Shown: positions 23,272-31,718, counted from the first letter of the stretch. The stretch: 35,167 bases of DNA from Candidatus Symbiothrix sp. (GCA_031284765.1 JAITXK010000177.1:1-35167); one strand, 5' to 3'. Translations and numbers: made by a program. The notes: generated from the sequence alone by a model not told the origin.

Positions 23272-23746
23272 TCGCCATTCTATAAGGATTATGGGGATAT
23301 TTGCCGTTTGGGCAATCTTGTTTTCTTCATCGGCATGTTCCTCTAACGAAATATTTTCCGAATTTTATTCGTTTCCCGATGCACAATGGGATGCAAAAGA
23401 CACGGTCCGGTTTGAAGTGCCTGTGTCCGACCTTTTCAATACCTATGCTATTTATTTGACGGTGCGGAACAACAATCAATATCCGTTTCGCAATCTGTGG
23501 TTGTTTGCCGAACTTCAAAAGCCTGATGGAACACTCCGGTTGGATACTTTTTCGGTCAAATTGGCCGATGTGTATGGGAAATGGTATGGGAACGGGGTTA
23601 GTTTGTATTCCTTGTCGATTCTTTTTGAAAAACCGGTGCAGTATCCTGATACCGGGGTATATGTTTATCGTTTTCGTCAGGGGATGCGGGCGCGAGTGTT
23701 GGAGGGCATTTCAGACTTGGGGTTGCGGGTGGAGCCGGTAGATTAG
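23255..23746 (+). CDS. gldH: GldH-type gliding motility lipoprotein
   Basis: A 163-residue lipoprotein: basic N-terminus, hydrophobic helix and lipobox FSSSAC, with Cys28 as the lipid-modified residue. The mature part is a beta-rich domain (FEVPVSDLFNTYAIYLTVRN, VYVYRFRQGMR). In Flavobacterium GldH is needed for gliding, but homologues are widespread in non-gliding Bacteroidetes, where the role is unclear. The ricT-gldH pairing is a usual Bacteroidales arrangement. The ATG lies inside the ricT 3' end. The basic run before the helix is somewhat long, and Met13 is an alternative start. Confidence 0.85.
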   Translation: MKTARNRHSIRIMGIFAVWAILFSSSACSSNEIFSEFYSFPDAQWDAKDTVRFEVPVSDLFNTYAIYLTVRNNNQYPFRNLWLFAELQKPDGTLRLDTFSVKLADVYGKWYGNGVSLYSLSILFEKPVQYPDTGVYVYRFRQGMRARVLEGISDLGLRVEPVD

Positions 23747-23832
23747 TTTTGGTAAAACAAGGTATGCAGGAGTTAAAAAGTGACTCCGGATCGGAATTCG
23801 ATGTAGGTGGTCTCAAAGTGTCCGAGATTGAG

Positions 23833-23870
23833 CTAATAATTTATTTAGCTTGAACTAATAAATTATTTAG
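23833..23870. repeat. Two AT-rich 16-bp direct repeats upstream of ruvX
   Basis: CTAATAATTTATTTAG (23833-23848) and CTAATAAATTATTTAG (23855-23870) are 14/16 identical and start 22 bp apart, about two helical turns. Each is also nearly self-complementary. They lie in the 212-nt gap between gldH and ruvX, about 70 bp upstream of the ruvX -7 element. They could be an operator or a chance AT-rich repeat. Nothing else is seen in that gap. Confidence 0.45.
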
Positions 23871-23940
23871 GCAAAGATTACAGCCACCCAGTATGAAAAA
23901 ACGGTTATTACTTCAGCTTTTTTTTTCAGACAATTAGTAC

Positions 23941-23948
23941 TACCTTTG
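23941..23948 (+). promoter_or_regulatory. Candidate -7 element for ruvX-def
   Basis: TACCTTTG matches TAnnTTTG and lies 10 nt upstream of the ruvX ATG. The -33 region is a T-run without a clear TTTG. The predicted leader would be very short. Confidence 0.45.
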
Positions 23949-23958
23949 CCCCCATATT

Positions 23959-24375
23959 ATGGGAAGAATTATCGCCATCGATTACGGAAAAAAACGCACG
24001 GGATTAGCTGTTTCCGACCCTTTGCAATTGATTGCAGGCGGGTTGACAACGGTTAACAGTCACGAAGCCGTGGCCTTTCTCAAAAAATATGCAGCAACCG
24101 AAACGGTTGATGTATTTGTTTTGGGTGAACCCCGGCAACTGAATAATGAACCGTCGGAAAATGCTTTGCGGGTGGAACTTTTCCGCAAGAATTTGCAGAA
24201 AGCAATCCCTGCCATTCCCGTTCAAATGATGGACGAGCGGTTTACCTCCGTTTTAGCCCATCAGGCAATGCTTGACGGCGGACTCAAGAAAAAACAACGG
24301 CAAAATAAAGAACTGGTGGACGAATTAAGCGCAACTATTTTATTACAAACGTATTTAGAATCCATAAGAAAATGA
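23959..24375 (+). CDS. ruvX: RuvX/YqgF-type Holliday junction resolvase / pre-16S rRNA nuclease
   Basis: A 138-residue RNase H-fold nuclease. The first acidic strand and glycine loop read AIDYGKKRTGLAVSDP (residues 5-20). The second block VLGEPRQLNNEPSENA and the acidic helix MDERFTS follow, and the C-terminal catalytic DELSATILLQTYL completes the set. Family members process 16S rRNA 5' ends and have been proposed as Holliday junction resolvases. It overlaps def by 4 nt (ATGA), so the two are translated as a pair. Confidence 0.95.
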   Translation: MGRIIAIDYGKKRTGLAVSDPLQLIAGGLTTVNSHEAVAFLKKYAATETVDVFVLGEPRQLNNEPSENALRVELFRKNLQKAIPAIPVQMMDERFTSVLAHQAMLDGGLKKKQRQNKELVDELSATILLQTYLESIRK

Positions 24376-24917
24376 TATTACCTATTTATCTGTACGGACA
24401 GAGCATTTTAAGAAAAATAACTAAAGACATTCCTCTGGATTATCCGAACTTGAACAACTTGCTGGATACGATGTTCGAAACGATGTACAATGCGGAAGGT
24501 GTCGGCTTGGCAGCTCCGCAAATCGGGTTGGAAGACCGTATCTTAGTGATTGATTTGGCTCCTTGTGCCGAAATTGACCCTGCTTGCGCCGATTTCAAAA
24601 AAGTATTTATCAATGCGCATATTGTGGAACGCGATGGCGAAGAGGTACTGATGGAAGAAGGTTGCCTGTCCATCCCGAATATCCACGAAAAAGTGCTTCG
24701 CCCGGGCCGCATCCGGATTCAATATCTGGACGAAAACCTGCAGGCGCACGACGAAGTCTTCGAAGGCTATCCCGCCCGCGTGATTCAACACGAATACGAC
24801 CATTTGGATGGAATTATGTTCGTTGACCGCATTGCAGGCATCCGCAAACAATTGATTCGTTCCAAATTAAATAAAATCATGAAAAAGAACGTGCAGTGTT
24901 CTTATCGAGTTAAATGA
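24372..24917 (+). CDS. def: Peptide deformylase
   Basis: A 181-residue metalloenzyme that removes the N-formyl group from nascent proteins. All three family motifs are present: GVGLAAPQIG from residue 43, EGCLSIP with metal ligand Cys98, and HEYDH at 140-144 giving the two histidine ligands and the catalytic glutamate. Length and start are normal. It is coupled to ruvX, and its 3' end converges on ispE with a 32-nt gap. Confidence 0.97.
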   Translation: MILPIYLYGQSILRKITKDIPLDYPNLNNLLDTMFETMYNAEGVGLAAPQIGLEDRILVIDLAPCAEIDPACADFKKVFINAHIVERDGEEVLMEEGCLSIPNIHEKVLRPGRIRIQYLDENLQAHDEVFEGYPARVIQHEYDHLDGIMFVDRIAGIRKQLIRSKLNKIMKKNVQCSYRVK

Positions 24918-24949
24918 AGAAATGCAGGGCAAAACTGTTGATTTTGAAA

Positions 24950-25753
24950 TCAAACGTGCATGTAAGTGAAACAATCAGGGAACTCCGGGGATAATTTCTC
25001 CGGAGTTTTAAATATCCCGAAAACGGTGGAACCCGAACCTGACATGGAGGCATACACCGCTCCTAATTCGTACAATTTTTCTTTGATGCGACCGATTGCG
25101 GGATACGCGGGAAATACACTGGCTTCAAAATCGTTTACCAAACGGCCTTTCCATGTATCGACAGGGTCTTGAATAATCGTCAGAATTGATTCGTGCGGTT
25201 TTCCCGGTTTGACCGCCGAGTATGCTGCTTGGGTAGAAACATGGATATCCGGTTTGACCAAGCCCACATAATATCCGGAAAGCGAAAAAGGGACAGGAGA
25301 GAAAATATTCCCAATGCCTTCCGCAAAAACAGGTTGATTTTGAATGAAAAACGGACAATCCGCCCCTAATTGAACGGCATATTCTTCCAATTGTTCGTTG
25401 GAAAGATGCAGTTCGGCAAACTCGTTCAACAGTTTGAGCATAAAAGCTGCATCGGCCGAACCGCCGCCCAATCCCGCACCAAACGGAATATTCTTCTGTA
25501 GATAAATCGCAATTTCAGGCAAATCATAATGCGCTTTCAACAAATGAAAGGCTTTCATGACTAAATTTGTTTGCGAGTCGCCGTCTATCGCAATGCCCGA
25601 AGGCGTAAATGAAGGATTGGACGCCGGAACCACTTCCAAAGCGTCGCATAATTCCAAGGGATAGAAAACCGTTTCGAGATTGTGGTAACCATCGGGACGT
25701 TTAGAAACAATATTCAGGCCTAAATTGATTTTTGCATTCGGAAAAACAATCAT
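24950..25753 (-). CDS. ispE: 4-diphosphocytidyl-2-C-methyl-D-erythritol kinase
   Basis: A 267-residue GHMP kinase that phosphorylates CDP-ME in the MEP isoprenoid pathway, feeding undecaprenyl phosphate and quinones. The N-terminus FPNAKINLGLNIVSKRPDGYH contains the conserved lysine, the ATP loop PFGAGLGGGSADAAF starts at residue 90, and the C-terminal motif ASMSGSGSTVFGIF is typical. It is transcribed divergently from ansA out of a shared symmetric promoter region. The possible def terminator lies within its last codons. Confidence 0.95.
   Translation of the reverse strand: MIVFPNAKINLGLNIVSKRPDGYHNLETVFYPLELCDALEVVPASNPSFTPSGIAIDGDSQTNLVMKAFHLLKAHYDLPEIAIYLQKNIPFGAGLGGGSADAAFMLKLLNEFAELHLSNEQLEEYAVQLGADCPFFIQNQPVFAEGIGNIFSPVPFSLSGYYVGLVKPDIHVSTQAAYSAVKPGKPHESILTIIQDPVDTWKGRLVNDFEASVFPAYPAIGRIKEKLYELGAVYASMSGSGSTVFGIFKTPEKLSPEFPDCFTYMHV
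24981..25009 (+). terminator. Possible def terminator inside the ispE 3' end
   Basis: AACTCCGG (24981-24988) pairs perfectly with CCGGAGTT (25000-25007), then TTTT (25006-25009) and AT-rich sequence. It starts 63 nt after the def stop and lies within the last codons of the convergent ispE gene. The short T-run makes it only a moderate candidate. Confidence 0.4.
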
Positions 25754-25772
25754 AAATCTAAAAGTTTGGGAG

Positions 25773-25809
25773 CAAAGTTACGATTAATATTTAAAATCGT
25801 GTAACTTTG
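25773..25809. promoter_or_regulatory. Symmetric divergent promoter region of ispE and ansA
   Basis: Both strands carry TAACTTTG, a full match to TAnnTTTG: the plus strand at 25802-25809, facing ansA, and the minus strand at 25780-25773, facing ispE. The 37-bp interval is an imperfect inverted repeat (CAAAGTTACGATT with AATCGTGTAACTTTG). The -33 zone of each promoter overlaps the -7 element of the other, so the two promoters should interfere or share control. Confidence 0.6.
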
Positions 25810-25833
25810 TCCTTCGTTTCATACGGATACAAT

Positions 25834-26874
25834 ATGTTAGATAATAATGCTTCAGTACTCTTGATTTATACAGGCGGAACTATTGGAATGGTAGAAGACC
25901 CTGAAACAGGCATGTTAAGGACATACGATTTTGACCATTTAAAAGAATACGTTCCGGAATTGAGTCGTCTCAAATTTCATATCGACAGTGTTCATTTCAG
26001 CGAACCCATCGATTCCTCGGATATGAGTCCCGAAAAATGGAAGAAAATCGTGTGGCTCATCGAAGACAATTACAGCCAATACGATGGCTTTGTGATTCTG
26101 CACGGCACGGATACGATGGCTTATTCGGCTTCCGCGCTGAGTTTTATGTTGGAAAACCTCGATAAGCCCGTGATTCTGACAGGTTCGCAACTGCCCATCG
26201 GAAAAATCCGTACCGATGGCAAGGAGAACCTGATTACCGCCCTGGAAATTGCTGTCGATAAAGATCCCGAGGGCAATGCCTTTGTGACGGAAGTCTGCAT
26301 CTTCTTCCAAAACTTTCTGATGCGGGGCAACCGGACAACGAAAATCAATGCAGCCAATTTCAAAGCCTTCAACTCGTTCAATTTCCCGATTTTGGCCGAA
26401 GCCGGAACGCATATCCGCTACCGTCACGATTTGATTCATCACCCTTTACCGAACAGTAAGCCCAAATTTCATTACGCTTTAGACTCTAATATTGCCATTA
26501 TTAAACTGTTCCCCGGCATCTCCGCATCTGTTTTGAAAGCGATGATTGAAATTCCGCATTTGAAAGGCATTGTGTTGGAAACCTACGGTTCGGGCAATGC
26601 TCCCGGCAAAAAATGGTTTTTAGATATTATTGAGGAGGCTGTGAATAAGGGTATTGTCGTGGTAAATGTAAGCCAATGCGCAAGCGGGTCGGTCAATATG
26701 CAGCGTTATGAATCGGGTATTGCCCTGAAGCATATTGGCGTACTCTCCGGTTACGACATTACGACGGAGGCCGCAGTGGCCAAACTGATGTTCCTCTTTG
26801 GACATGGATTAGACCGCCGGGAAGTGAAGACTTCAATGAAGGTTGCTCTGGTGGGGGAGGCAACAATAGAATAA
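25834..26874 (+). CDS. ansA: Type I (cytoplasmic) L-asparaginase
   Basis: A 346-residue asparaginase hydrolysing asparagine to aspartate and ammonia. The first catalytic motif YTGGTIGM has Thr16, and the second HGTDTMAY has Thr92 and Asp93. No signal peptide is seen, which fits the cytoplasmic type I enzyme. The start is placed at the ATG at 25834; an upstream in-frame TTG lies inside the promoter -7 element and is rejected. It is monocistronic and convergent with the RND permease gene, with only 8 nt between the stops. Confidence 0.94.
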   Translation: MLDNNASVLLIYTGGTIGMVEDPETGMLRTYDFDHLKEYVPELSRLKFHIDSVHFSEPIDSSDMSPEKWKKIVWLIEDNYSQYDGFVILHGTDTMAYSASALSFMLENLDKPVILTGSQLPIGKIRTDGKENLITALEIAVDKDPEGNAFVTEVCIFFQNFLMRGNRTTKINAANFKAFNSFNFPILAEAGTHIRYRHDLIHHPLPNSKPKFHYALDSNIAIIKLFPGISASVLKAMIEIPHLKGIVLETYGSGNAPGKKWFLDIIEEAVNKGIVVVNVSQCASGSVNMQRYESGIALKHIGVLSGYDITTEAAVAKLMFLFGHGLDRREVKTSMKVALVGEATIE

Positions 26875-26882
26875 CCCCCCTA

Positions 26883-29800
26883 TTACTGTTTTCTATTGGT
26901 TGAAAAATAAGAATACACCGCAGGCACCACAAACATCGTCAAAAACGTAGAAAGTGTCATCCCGCCGATGACCGAAATACCCATCGCAATACGGCTTTGC
27001 GCACCTTCCGCACTGGCAAAAGCCAAAGGCAAAAGTCCTAAAATGGTTGAAAAACTCGTCATTAGAATGGGACGAAGCCGTTGTACGGCAGCACCTTCGA
27101 TGGCTTGCCATTTATTCATTCCGGCTTCCTGCCGTTGGTTGGCAAATTCGACGATTAAAATACCGTTTTTCGCGACTAATCCGATAAGCATGATGATGCC
27201 TATTTCGCTGAAAATGTTCATCGTGACGCCACAGATACTCATCAATATCAGGGCGCCGGCAATGGCCAAGGGCACGGTCAACATCACAACAAACGGGTCT
27301 TTAAAGCTTTCAAATTGAGCGGATAATATTAAAAATATCAATATCAATGCTAAGCCGAAGGCGAACATCAAACTGGATGAACTTTCGCGAAATTCTTTGG
27401 ATTCGCCGGTTAAGGCCGTGCGGAATGAATCGTCCAACACTTCTTTGGCGATGTTGTCCATCGCGTCCAAGCCTTTGCCGATGGTTACGCCCTTCGCCAA
27501 TCCCGTGCTGATGGTTGCGGAGTTAAACCGATTGTAACGATACAGTTGCGGGGGTGATACGTTTTCCGACAATTCGACAATATTATCCAATTGTATCATA
27601 TTGCCCTCGTCGTTTTTGATGTAGATGGATTTCAAATTCAAAGGCGTATTGCGTTGCTGGCGATTGATTTCCGCCAAAATCTGATATTGTTTTCCGTTCA
27701 TATAGAAATAGCCCAAACGCTGGCCGCTCAAGGCATATTGCAAGGTTTGTCCGATGTCGCGCGTACTCACTCCCAACAGGGTGGCCTTGTCGCGGTCGAT
27801 TTCAACGCGCGTTTCGGGCTTGGTAAACTTCAAATTGACATCGGCCATCTGGAACAGCGGACTTTCATTTACTTTATTCATAAACAAGGGGATAAACTCC
27901 TGCAACTTGTCGATATTGGGCGCTTGCAGCACATACTGAATCGGCATTCCGCCCCGCCGTCCGCCGAAAGTGGATTGCTGTTGGACGAATGAACGCGCCT
28001 CATTTTCCTGACGAACTGCATTTGACAAGGCATCGGAAATCTCCATCTGACTGCGCTTCCGGTCTTTGATGTCAGGCAATTCCAAACGGATAAACGCCCG
28101 CCCGGTATTGACCATCAGCGTGTTTGATTCCCTTTCAAAGGCTACCGAATCGGCAATCACGGCAATCTTGTTGGCATAATCCTGGTAATATTCATACGTG
28201 GAACCTTCCGGCCCCCGCATGTTGATGGTGACTTGCGAACGGTCTTCCATCGGCGCCATTTCGGTGGGAATTTTCTTCCATAAAAGGACAATCGCCAACA
28301 GGGTAATGCCGATAATCGGCCACGTAAGCCAACGCCGGTGCAGAAAGAGATTCAGGCCTTTGCCGTAATAATAATTCAGACCGGTAAAAAATGGTTCGGT
28401 AACGCGATAGAATCCGTTTTGTTTTTCCCTTTTCTTCAACAATTTGGTGGCAAGCATCGGCGTAAAAGTCAATGCGGCAAAGGCGGAAATGATGACCGAA
28501 CCCGAAATCACCAGGCTGAATTCACGGAACAAACGGCCGGTCATCCCCTGCATGAAGACAATCGGGAGGAAGACCGCCACCAATGTAATGGTCGTGGAAA
28601 CCACCGCAAAGAAGATTTCTTTCGAGCCTTCGATGCCCGCCTCCTTCGGATTCATGCCTTTTTCGATGCGGACGTAGATGTTTTCCGTTACTACAATGGC
28701 ATCATCTACCACCAAGCCCACCGAAAGCACCACAGCCAACATTGACAAGACATTGATGGAAAATCCGGCAATATACATGATGAAGAACGCCCCAATCAGT
28801 GACACGGGTATCACGATGCAAGGCACCAAGGTGACCCGCCAATCGCGCAAAAACAAGAAGATGATGATAATGACCAAAGCGAAGGCGATAAACACCGTTT
28901 CTTCCACCTCATGGATGGAGGCGCGGATAAATTTCGTGTTGTCGAAGGTGGTGGACAAAATTACATCTTCGGGCAAGTCTTTCTGCATCTGCTTTACACG
29001 GACGGCCACTTCATCGGAAATCTCAATCTGGTTCGCTCCGGGTTGCGGAATAACGACTACGCTGACCATCGGAACGCCGTTTTTGCGCATGATGCTCCGC
29101 TGGTCTTCGGGGCCTAATTCGGCCATTCCGATGTCGCTGAAGCGGACCACGTTATAATTGTCTTCCTTAATAATCAGATTATTGAACTCTTCGGGCGTTT
29201 TCATCAGTCCCAAGGTGCGGATGGTCAGTTCCATTTTATCGCCTTCGATGCTGCCGGAGGGAAGTTCCACATTTTCGCGGTCAATGGCGTTTTTCACGTC
29301 CATGGGTGTAATGCTGTAGGCTGCCATCTTGACCGGGTCGAGCCACAGCCGCATGGAATAGCGCTTTTCGCCCCAAATGCCTACCGAACTGACGTTTTGA
29401 ATGGTTTGCAGTTGTTCTTTCACGGTTAAGTCGGCTATTTCGCTCAACTCCAATAGATTTCGTTTTTCGCTTTGGAGCGTAATCTGCAATATCGGTTGGT
29501 CATCGGCATCGGCTTTGGAAACGGTTGGTGGGTCGCAATCGCGGGGCAGAAAGCGTTGTGCACGGGAAACTTTATCGCGCACATCGTTGGCCGCGGTTTC
29601 CATATCTACATTCAATTCAAATTCGACCGTAATCCGCGAAGAGCCTTGACTGCTGACGCTTGACAGCGAACGGATTCCCGGAATGCCGTTGATGTTCTGT
29701 TCCAACGGTTCGGTAATCTGGTTTTCGATAATGTCGGCATTCGCTCCCGGGTAGCCGACGTTGACTGTGATTATCGGATTATCCACACTGGGGTATTCCC

Positions 29801-29903
29801 GGATGCCTAAATAGGAGTAACCGATGAAGCCGAAAATCAAAATTATCAACACCATTACAGTGGATAATACCGGCCTTTTTATGCTTAATTCAGATATATT
29901 CAT
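26883..29903 (-). CDS. RND efflux permease (AcrB/HAE1 type)
   Basis: A 1006-residue inner-membrane proton antiporter of the RND superfamily. It begins MNISELSIKRPVLSTV, has the usual 1+5 and 1+5 helix plan with two large periplasmic loops, and carries the paired acidic residues of helix 4 (GLVVDDAIVVTENIY) needed for proton relay. The C-terminal half includes RLRPILMTS and GLLPLAFASAEGAQS. The start is set at the ATG at 29903; an upstream in-frame extension would translate the flanking repeat into His/Phe-rich residues and is rejected. Its adaptor gene (30408-31520) is upstream but separated by a 523-bp inserted cassette. No TolC-type channel or regulator gene is seen nearby. The substrate is unknown. 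Confidence 0.94.
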   Translation of the reverse strand: MNISELSIKRPVLSTVMVLIILIFGFIGYSYLGIREYPSVDNPIITVNVGYPGANADIIENQITEPLEQNINGIPGIRSLSSVSSQGSSRITVEFELNVDMETAANDVRDKVSRAQRFLPRDCDPPTVSKADADDQPILQITLQSEKRNLLELSEIADLTVKEQLQTIQNVSSVGIWGEKRYSMRLWLDPVKMAAYSITPMDVKNAIDRENVELPSGSIEGDKMELTIRTLGLMKTPEEFNNLIIKEDNYNVVRFSDIGMAELGPEDQRSIMRKNGVPMVSVVVIPQPGANQIEISDEVAVRVKQMQKDLPEDVILSTTFDNTKFIRASIHEVEETVFIAFALVIIIIFLFLRDWRVTLVPCIVIPVSLIGAFFIMYIAGFSINVLSMLAVVLSVGLVVDDAIVVTENIYVRIEKGMNPKEAGIEGSKEIFFAVVSTTITLVAVFLPIVFMQGMTGRLFREFSLVISGSVIISAFAALTFTPMLATKLLKKREKQNGFYRVTEPFFTGLNYYYGKGLNLFLHRRWLTWPIIGITLLAIVLLWKKIPTEMAPMEDRSQVTINMRGPEGSTYEYYQDYANKIAVIADSVAFERESNTLMVNTGRAFIRLELPDIKDRKRSQMEISDALSNAVRQENEARSFVQQQSTFGGRRGGMPIQYVLQAPNIDKLQEFIPLFMNKVNESPLFQMADVNLKFTKPETRVEIDRDKATLLGVSTRDIGQTLQYALSGQRLGYFYMNGKQYQILAEINRQQRNTPLNLKSIYIKNDEGNMIQLDNIVELSENVSPPQLYRYNRFNSATISTGLAKGVTIGKGLDAMDNIAKEVLDDSFRTALTGESKEFRESSSSLMFAFGLALILIFLILSAQFESFKDPFVVMLTVPLAIAGALILMSICGVTMNIFSEIGIIMLIGLVAKNGILIVEFANQRQEAGMNKWQAIEGAAVQRLRPILMTSFSTILGLLPLAFASAEGAQSRIAMGISVIGGMTLSTFLTMFVVPAVYSYFSTNRKQ

Positions 29904-30426
29904 GGGGTAAGAATGAAAATAATGAAAGAAATGAAAATAATGAAGGGAATGGGGGGAGGATGTTTCATGATGGATAAATTTAGGAAATTGATAATTTGGT
30001 GGATTGAAGAATAGCATTTAAAATACGAATAATTTCATCGCATTTGAATAGTGCTTCTGTTGCCGTATGTTCATCTAACAAGTGGCTATCTCTTAGTAAT
30101 CTAAGCCAATAGTGACTCTCTTTTGCTTCTTTATAAGCGATTTGATATTTATTGATAAAGTCTTTTTTCGTTATTCCTGCCGAAGCTTCCTCTGAATTTG
30201 CACCAACCGACGTAGCACTGCGAAGCAACTGTTTAGACAAAACATATTCTTTTCTATTTTCGGTTAAATCCCTGTAAATAACAATTATGAATAATGCAAA
30301 TTCATACGTTTTTTTCAAAATTATATTCTCTTTAGCCATAAATCATTCCCTCCCCCCCCCCATTATTTTCATTCTCTTCATTTCTTTCATTTTCTTCATT
30401 ATTTTCATTATTTCCATTCCCTCCCC
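29904..30426 (-). mobile_element. Intervening-sequence-like cassette between adaptor and permease genes
   Basis: A 523-bp block made of a four-helix-bundle gene flanked by inverted low-complexity tracts. The flank at 29904-29962 reads purine-rich on the plus strand (AATGAAAATAATGAAAG-type units ending in a G-run). The flank at 30342-30426 is its pyrimidine-rich counterpart with a 10-C run. In the adaptor-permease mRNA the two flanks could pair into a long stem enclosing the gene. The last residues of the adaptor (GREWK) and its stop are encoded inside the right flank. This recalls intervening sequences in 23S rRNA, which carry the same protein family. Mobility is inferred; no transposase is present. 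Confidence 0.6.
29980..30339 (-). CDS. Four-helix-bundle protein (23S rRNA intervening-sequence protein family)
   Basis: A 119-residue all-helical protein. It carries the family pattern LLRSATSVGANSEEASAG (about residues 38-55), then KKDFINKYQIAYKEAKESHYWLRLL and a final helix that packs the bundle. This is the S23/TIGR02436 group, found within intervening sequences of 23S rRNA in several bacteria and related in fold to the Avd protein of diversity-generating retroelements. Its biochemical role is not known. It sits in the same orientation as the efflux genes on both sides, looks more AT-rich than they do, and is bounded by inverted repeats. No reverse transcriptase is nearby, so a DGR role is unlikely. 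Confidence 0.88.
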   Translation of the reverse strand: MAKENIILKKTYEFALFIIVIYRDLTENRKEYVLSKQLLRSATSVGANSEEASAGITKKDFINKYQIAYKEAKESHYWLRLLRDSHLLDEHTATEALFKCDEIIRILNAILQSTKLSIS

Positions 30427-31520
30427 TCTATCACCACCGCCATTCCGTCCCGCAACTGCATCATGCCCGTAATAATCAAGGTATCACCGGCATGCAATCC
30501 CTCCAAAACCTGAATGTCGGAAGCGTTGCGAATCCCTTGCTTGATTTCGATGCGTTTGGCTTTTCCTTCGGAATACAAAAAGGCAATTTTGCGCCCCATT
30601 TCCGCAATAATGGCTTCGTTGGGAATCGTCAGTGCATTCACCATTTCATTGGATTTGATTTCGATGTGAGCCGTCCGTCCGGGAGTCAGTTTGCCATTGC
30701 TGTTGGGATAGGTAGCCCGCGCTTTCAGCGATTTGGTTTTCAAATCAATGCGCGATTCTACGGCATACACTTCTGCGGAGTATTTATTCAAATCGGGAGG
30801 AACATTGAATAGAATATGCGTTCCTTGACGAACCTGGTTAGCATATTTCTCATTGACCGAAAACTCGATTTTCAATGGAATAATTTTGGTCAAATTGGCC
30901 ACCACGGTGGTTGGCGAAGCGTAATTTCCTTCGCTTACTTGTCGCAGACCGATGATGCCGTCGAAAGGCGCACGCAACTCGGTTTGGGCGATTCGGGCTT
31001 TGGCCAGTTCGATGTCGGCATGTAATTTTTCCAGTTCGGTGCTGACCTGTTCGTAGGCTTCCTTACTCACGGCATCTTTTTCCAACAACGATTTTTGACG
31101 GAAAACGCGGTCTTCGGCCAAAGGAATTTGTGCTTCCAATTTGCTCAATTCCGCCTGCAAAGGTTTATCGTTGATTTTCGCCAGCAAGGCGCCTTTTTTG
31201 ACGGCTGTTCCTTCCTTGAAATAAATATCCGTGATTTTGCCCGAAGATTCGAAGGTTAAATCAACTTCTTCATCGGGAATCAGGTTGGCCATGGTTTGAA
31301 TCACGTCCACCAGATTTTCAGGTTGGATAATTTTGACCGCTACTTGCAAGGGAGCGCCCTTCCCATTTCCGGCGGGAAGGGCACGGGAAGCCGGTGCACT
31401 CGTGATTCCGGACGAAACCGTATCCGGTTTCAAATACCTGGAAACGATTGGGTAAAAGGCCATTCCTAAAATAAAAAGAGCAATTACGGAACACAGAACT
31501 ATTTTTGTTGTCTTTTTCAT
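30408..31520 (-). CDS. RND efflux periplasmic adaptor (membrane fusion protein)
   Basis: A 370-residue adaptor linking an RND permease to an outer-membrane channel. An N-terminal membrane helix (about residues 7-26) is followed by a barrel-sandwich half motif (ESSGKITDIYFKEGTAVKKGALLAKIND), a coiled-coil hairpin (KLEAQIPLAEDRVFRQKSLLEKDAVSKEAYEQ in two blocks), the returning ELRAPFDGIIGLRQVSEG, and the beta-barrel and proximal domains. It is the first gene of the pump unit. The gene ends within a low-complexity flank, so the final residues GREWK probably derive from the inserted cassette. The adaptor and permease genes are about 500 nt apart, unusually far for such an operon. Confidence 0.93.
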   Translation of the reverse strand: MKKTTKIVLCSVIALFILGMAFYPIVSRYLKPDTVSSGITSAPASRALPAGNGKGAPLQVAVKIIQPENLVDVIQTMANLIPDEEVDLTFESSGKITDIYFKEGTAVKKGALLAKINDKPLQAELSKLEAQIPLAEDRVFRQKSLLEKDAVSKEAYEQVSTELEKLHADIELAKARIAQTELRAPFDGIIGLRQVSEGNYASPTTVVANLTKIIPLKIEFSVNEKYANQVRQGTHILFNVPPDLNKYSAEVYAVESRIDLKTKSLKARATYPNSNGKLTPGRTAHIEIKSNEMVNALTIPNEAIIAEMGRKIAFLYSEGKAKRIEIKQGIRNASDIQVLEGLHAGDTLIITGMMQLRDGMAVVIEGREWK

Positions 31521-31555
31521 GTGACACAGCGTTTAGTGAGAAATTCAAAACTTGA

Positions 31556-31563
31556 CAAAAATA
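31556..31563 (-). promoter_or_regulatory. Candidate -7 element of the efflux operon
   Basis: On the minus strand this reads TATTTTTG, matching TAnnTTTG, about 35 nt upstream of the adaptor ATG. A TTG lies upstream but only 12 nt away, too close for a normal -33, so support is partial. Nothing else clear is seen between 31564 and 31634. Confidence 0.4.
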
Positions 31564-31640
31564 CAATTTTTTATGCAAGAACCTTGGGAAAGCGAGGTTA
31601 ATAAATTGAAACAAAGGAATAATTTATTCAATACAAAAAA

Positions 31641-31662
31641 GGCTGCCCTCGCTAGGGCAGCC
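31641..31662 (-). terminator. Rho-independent terminator of the heptad-repeat gene
   Basis: A perfect 9-bp GC-rich stem, GGCTGCCCT against AGGGCAGCC, with a 4-nt loop. Read on the minus strand it is followed directly by TTTTTTGTATTG, the classic intrinsic-terminator form. It ends the transcription unit that starts near 32062. A second small stem (GCAGC/GCTGC) lies just upstream on the same RNA. Confidence 0.8.
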
Positions 31663-31718
31663 CTGCAGCTACGGACGCTGCTATGAAAAAAAAAATGAAG
31701 TATATGGTCTTTAAGAGA

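Noticed and set aside
28338..29157. Several plus-strand frames of 77-159 codons opposite the RND permease
   Set aside because: They are antisense shadows of a well-supported 1006-residue protein; their His/Thr-rich composition matches complement reading.
29980..30339. Avd component of a diversity-generating retroelement
   Set aside because: The fold family is related, but there is no reverse transcriptase, template repeat or variable gene in the window.
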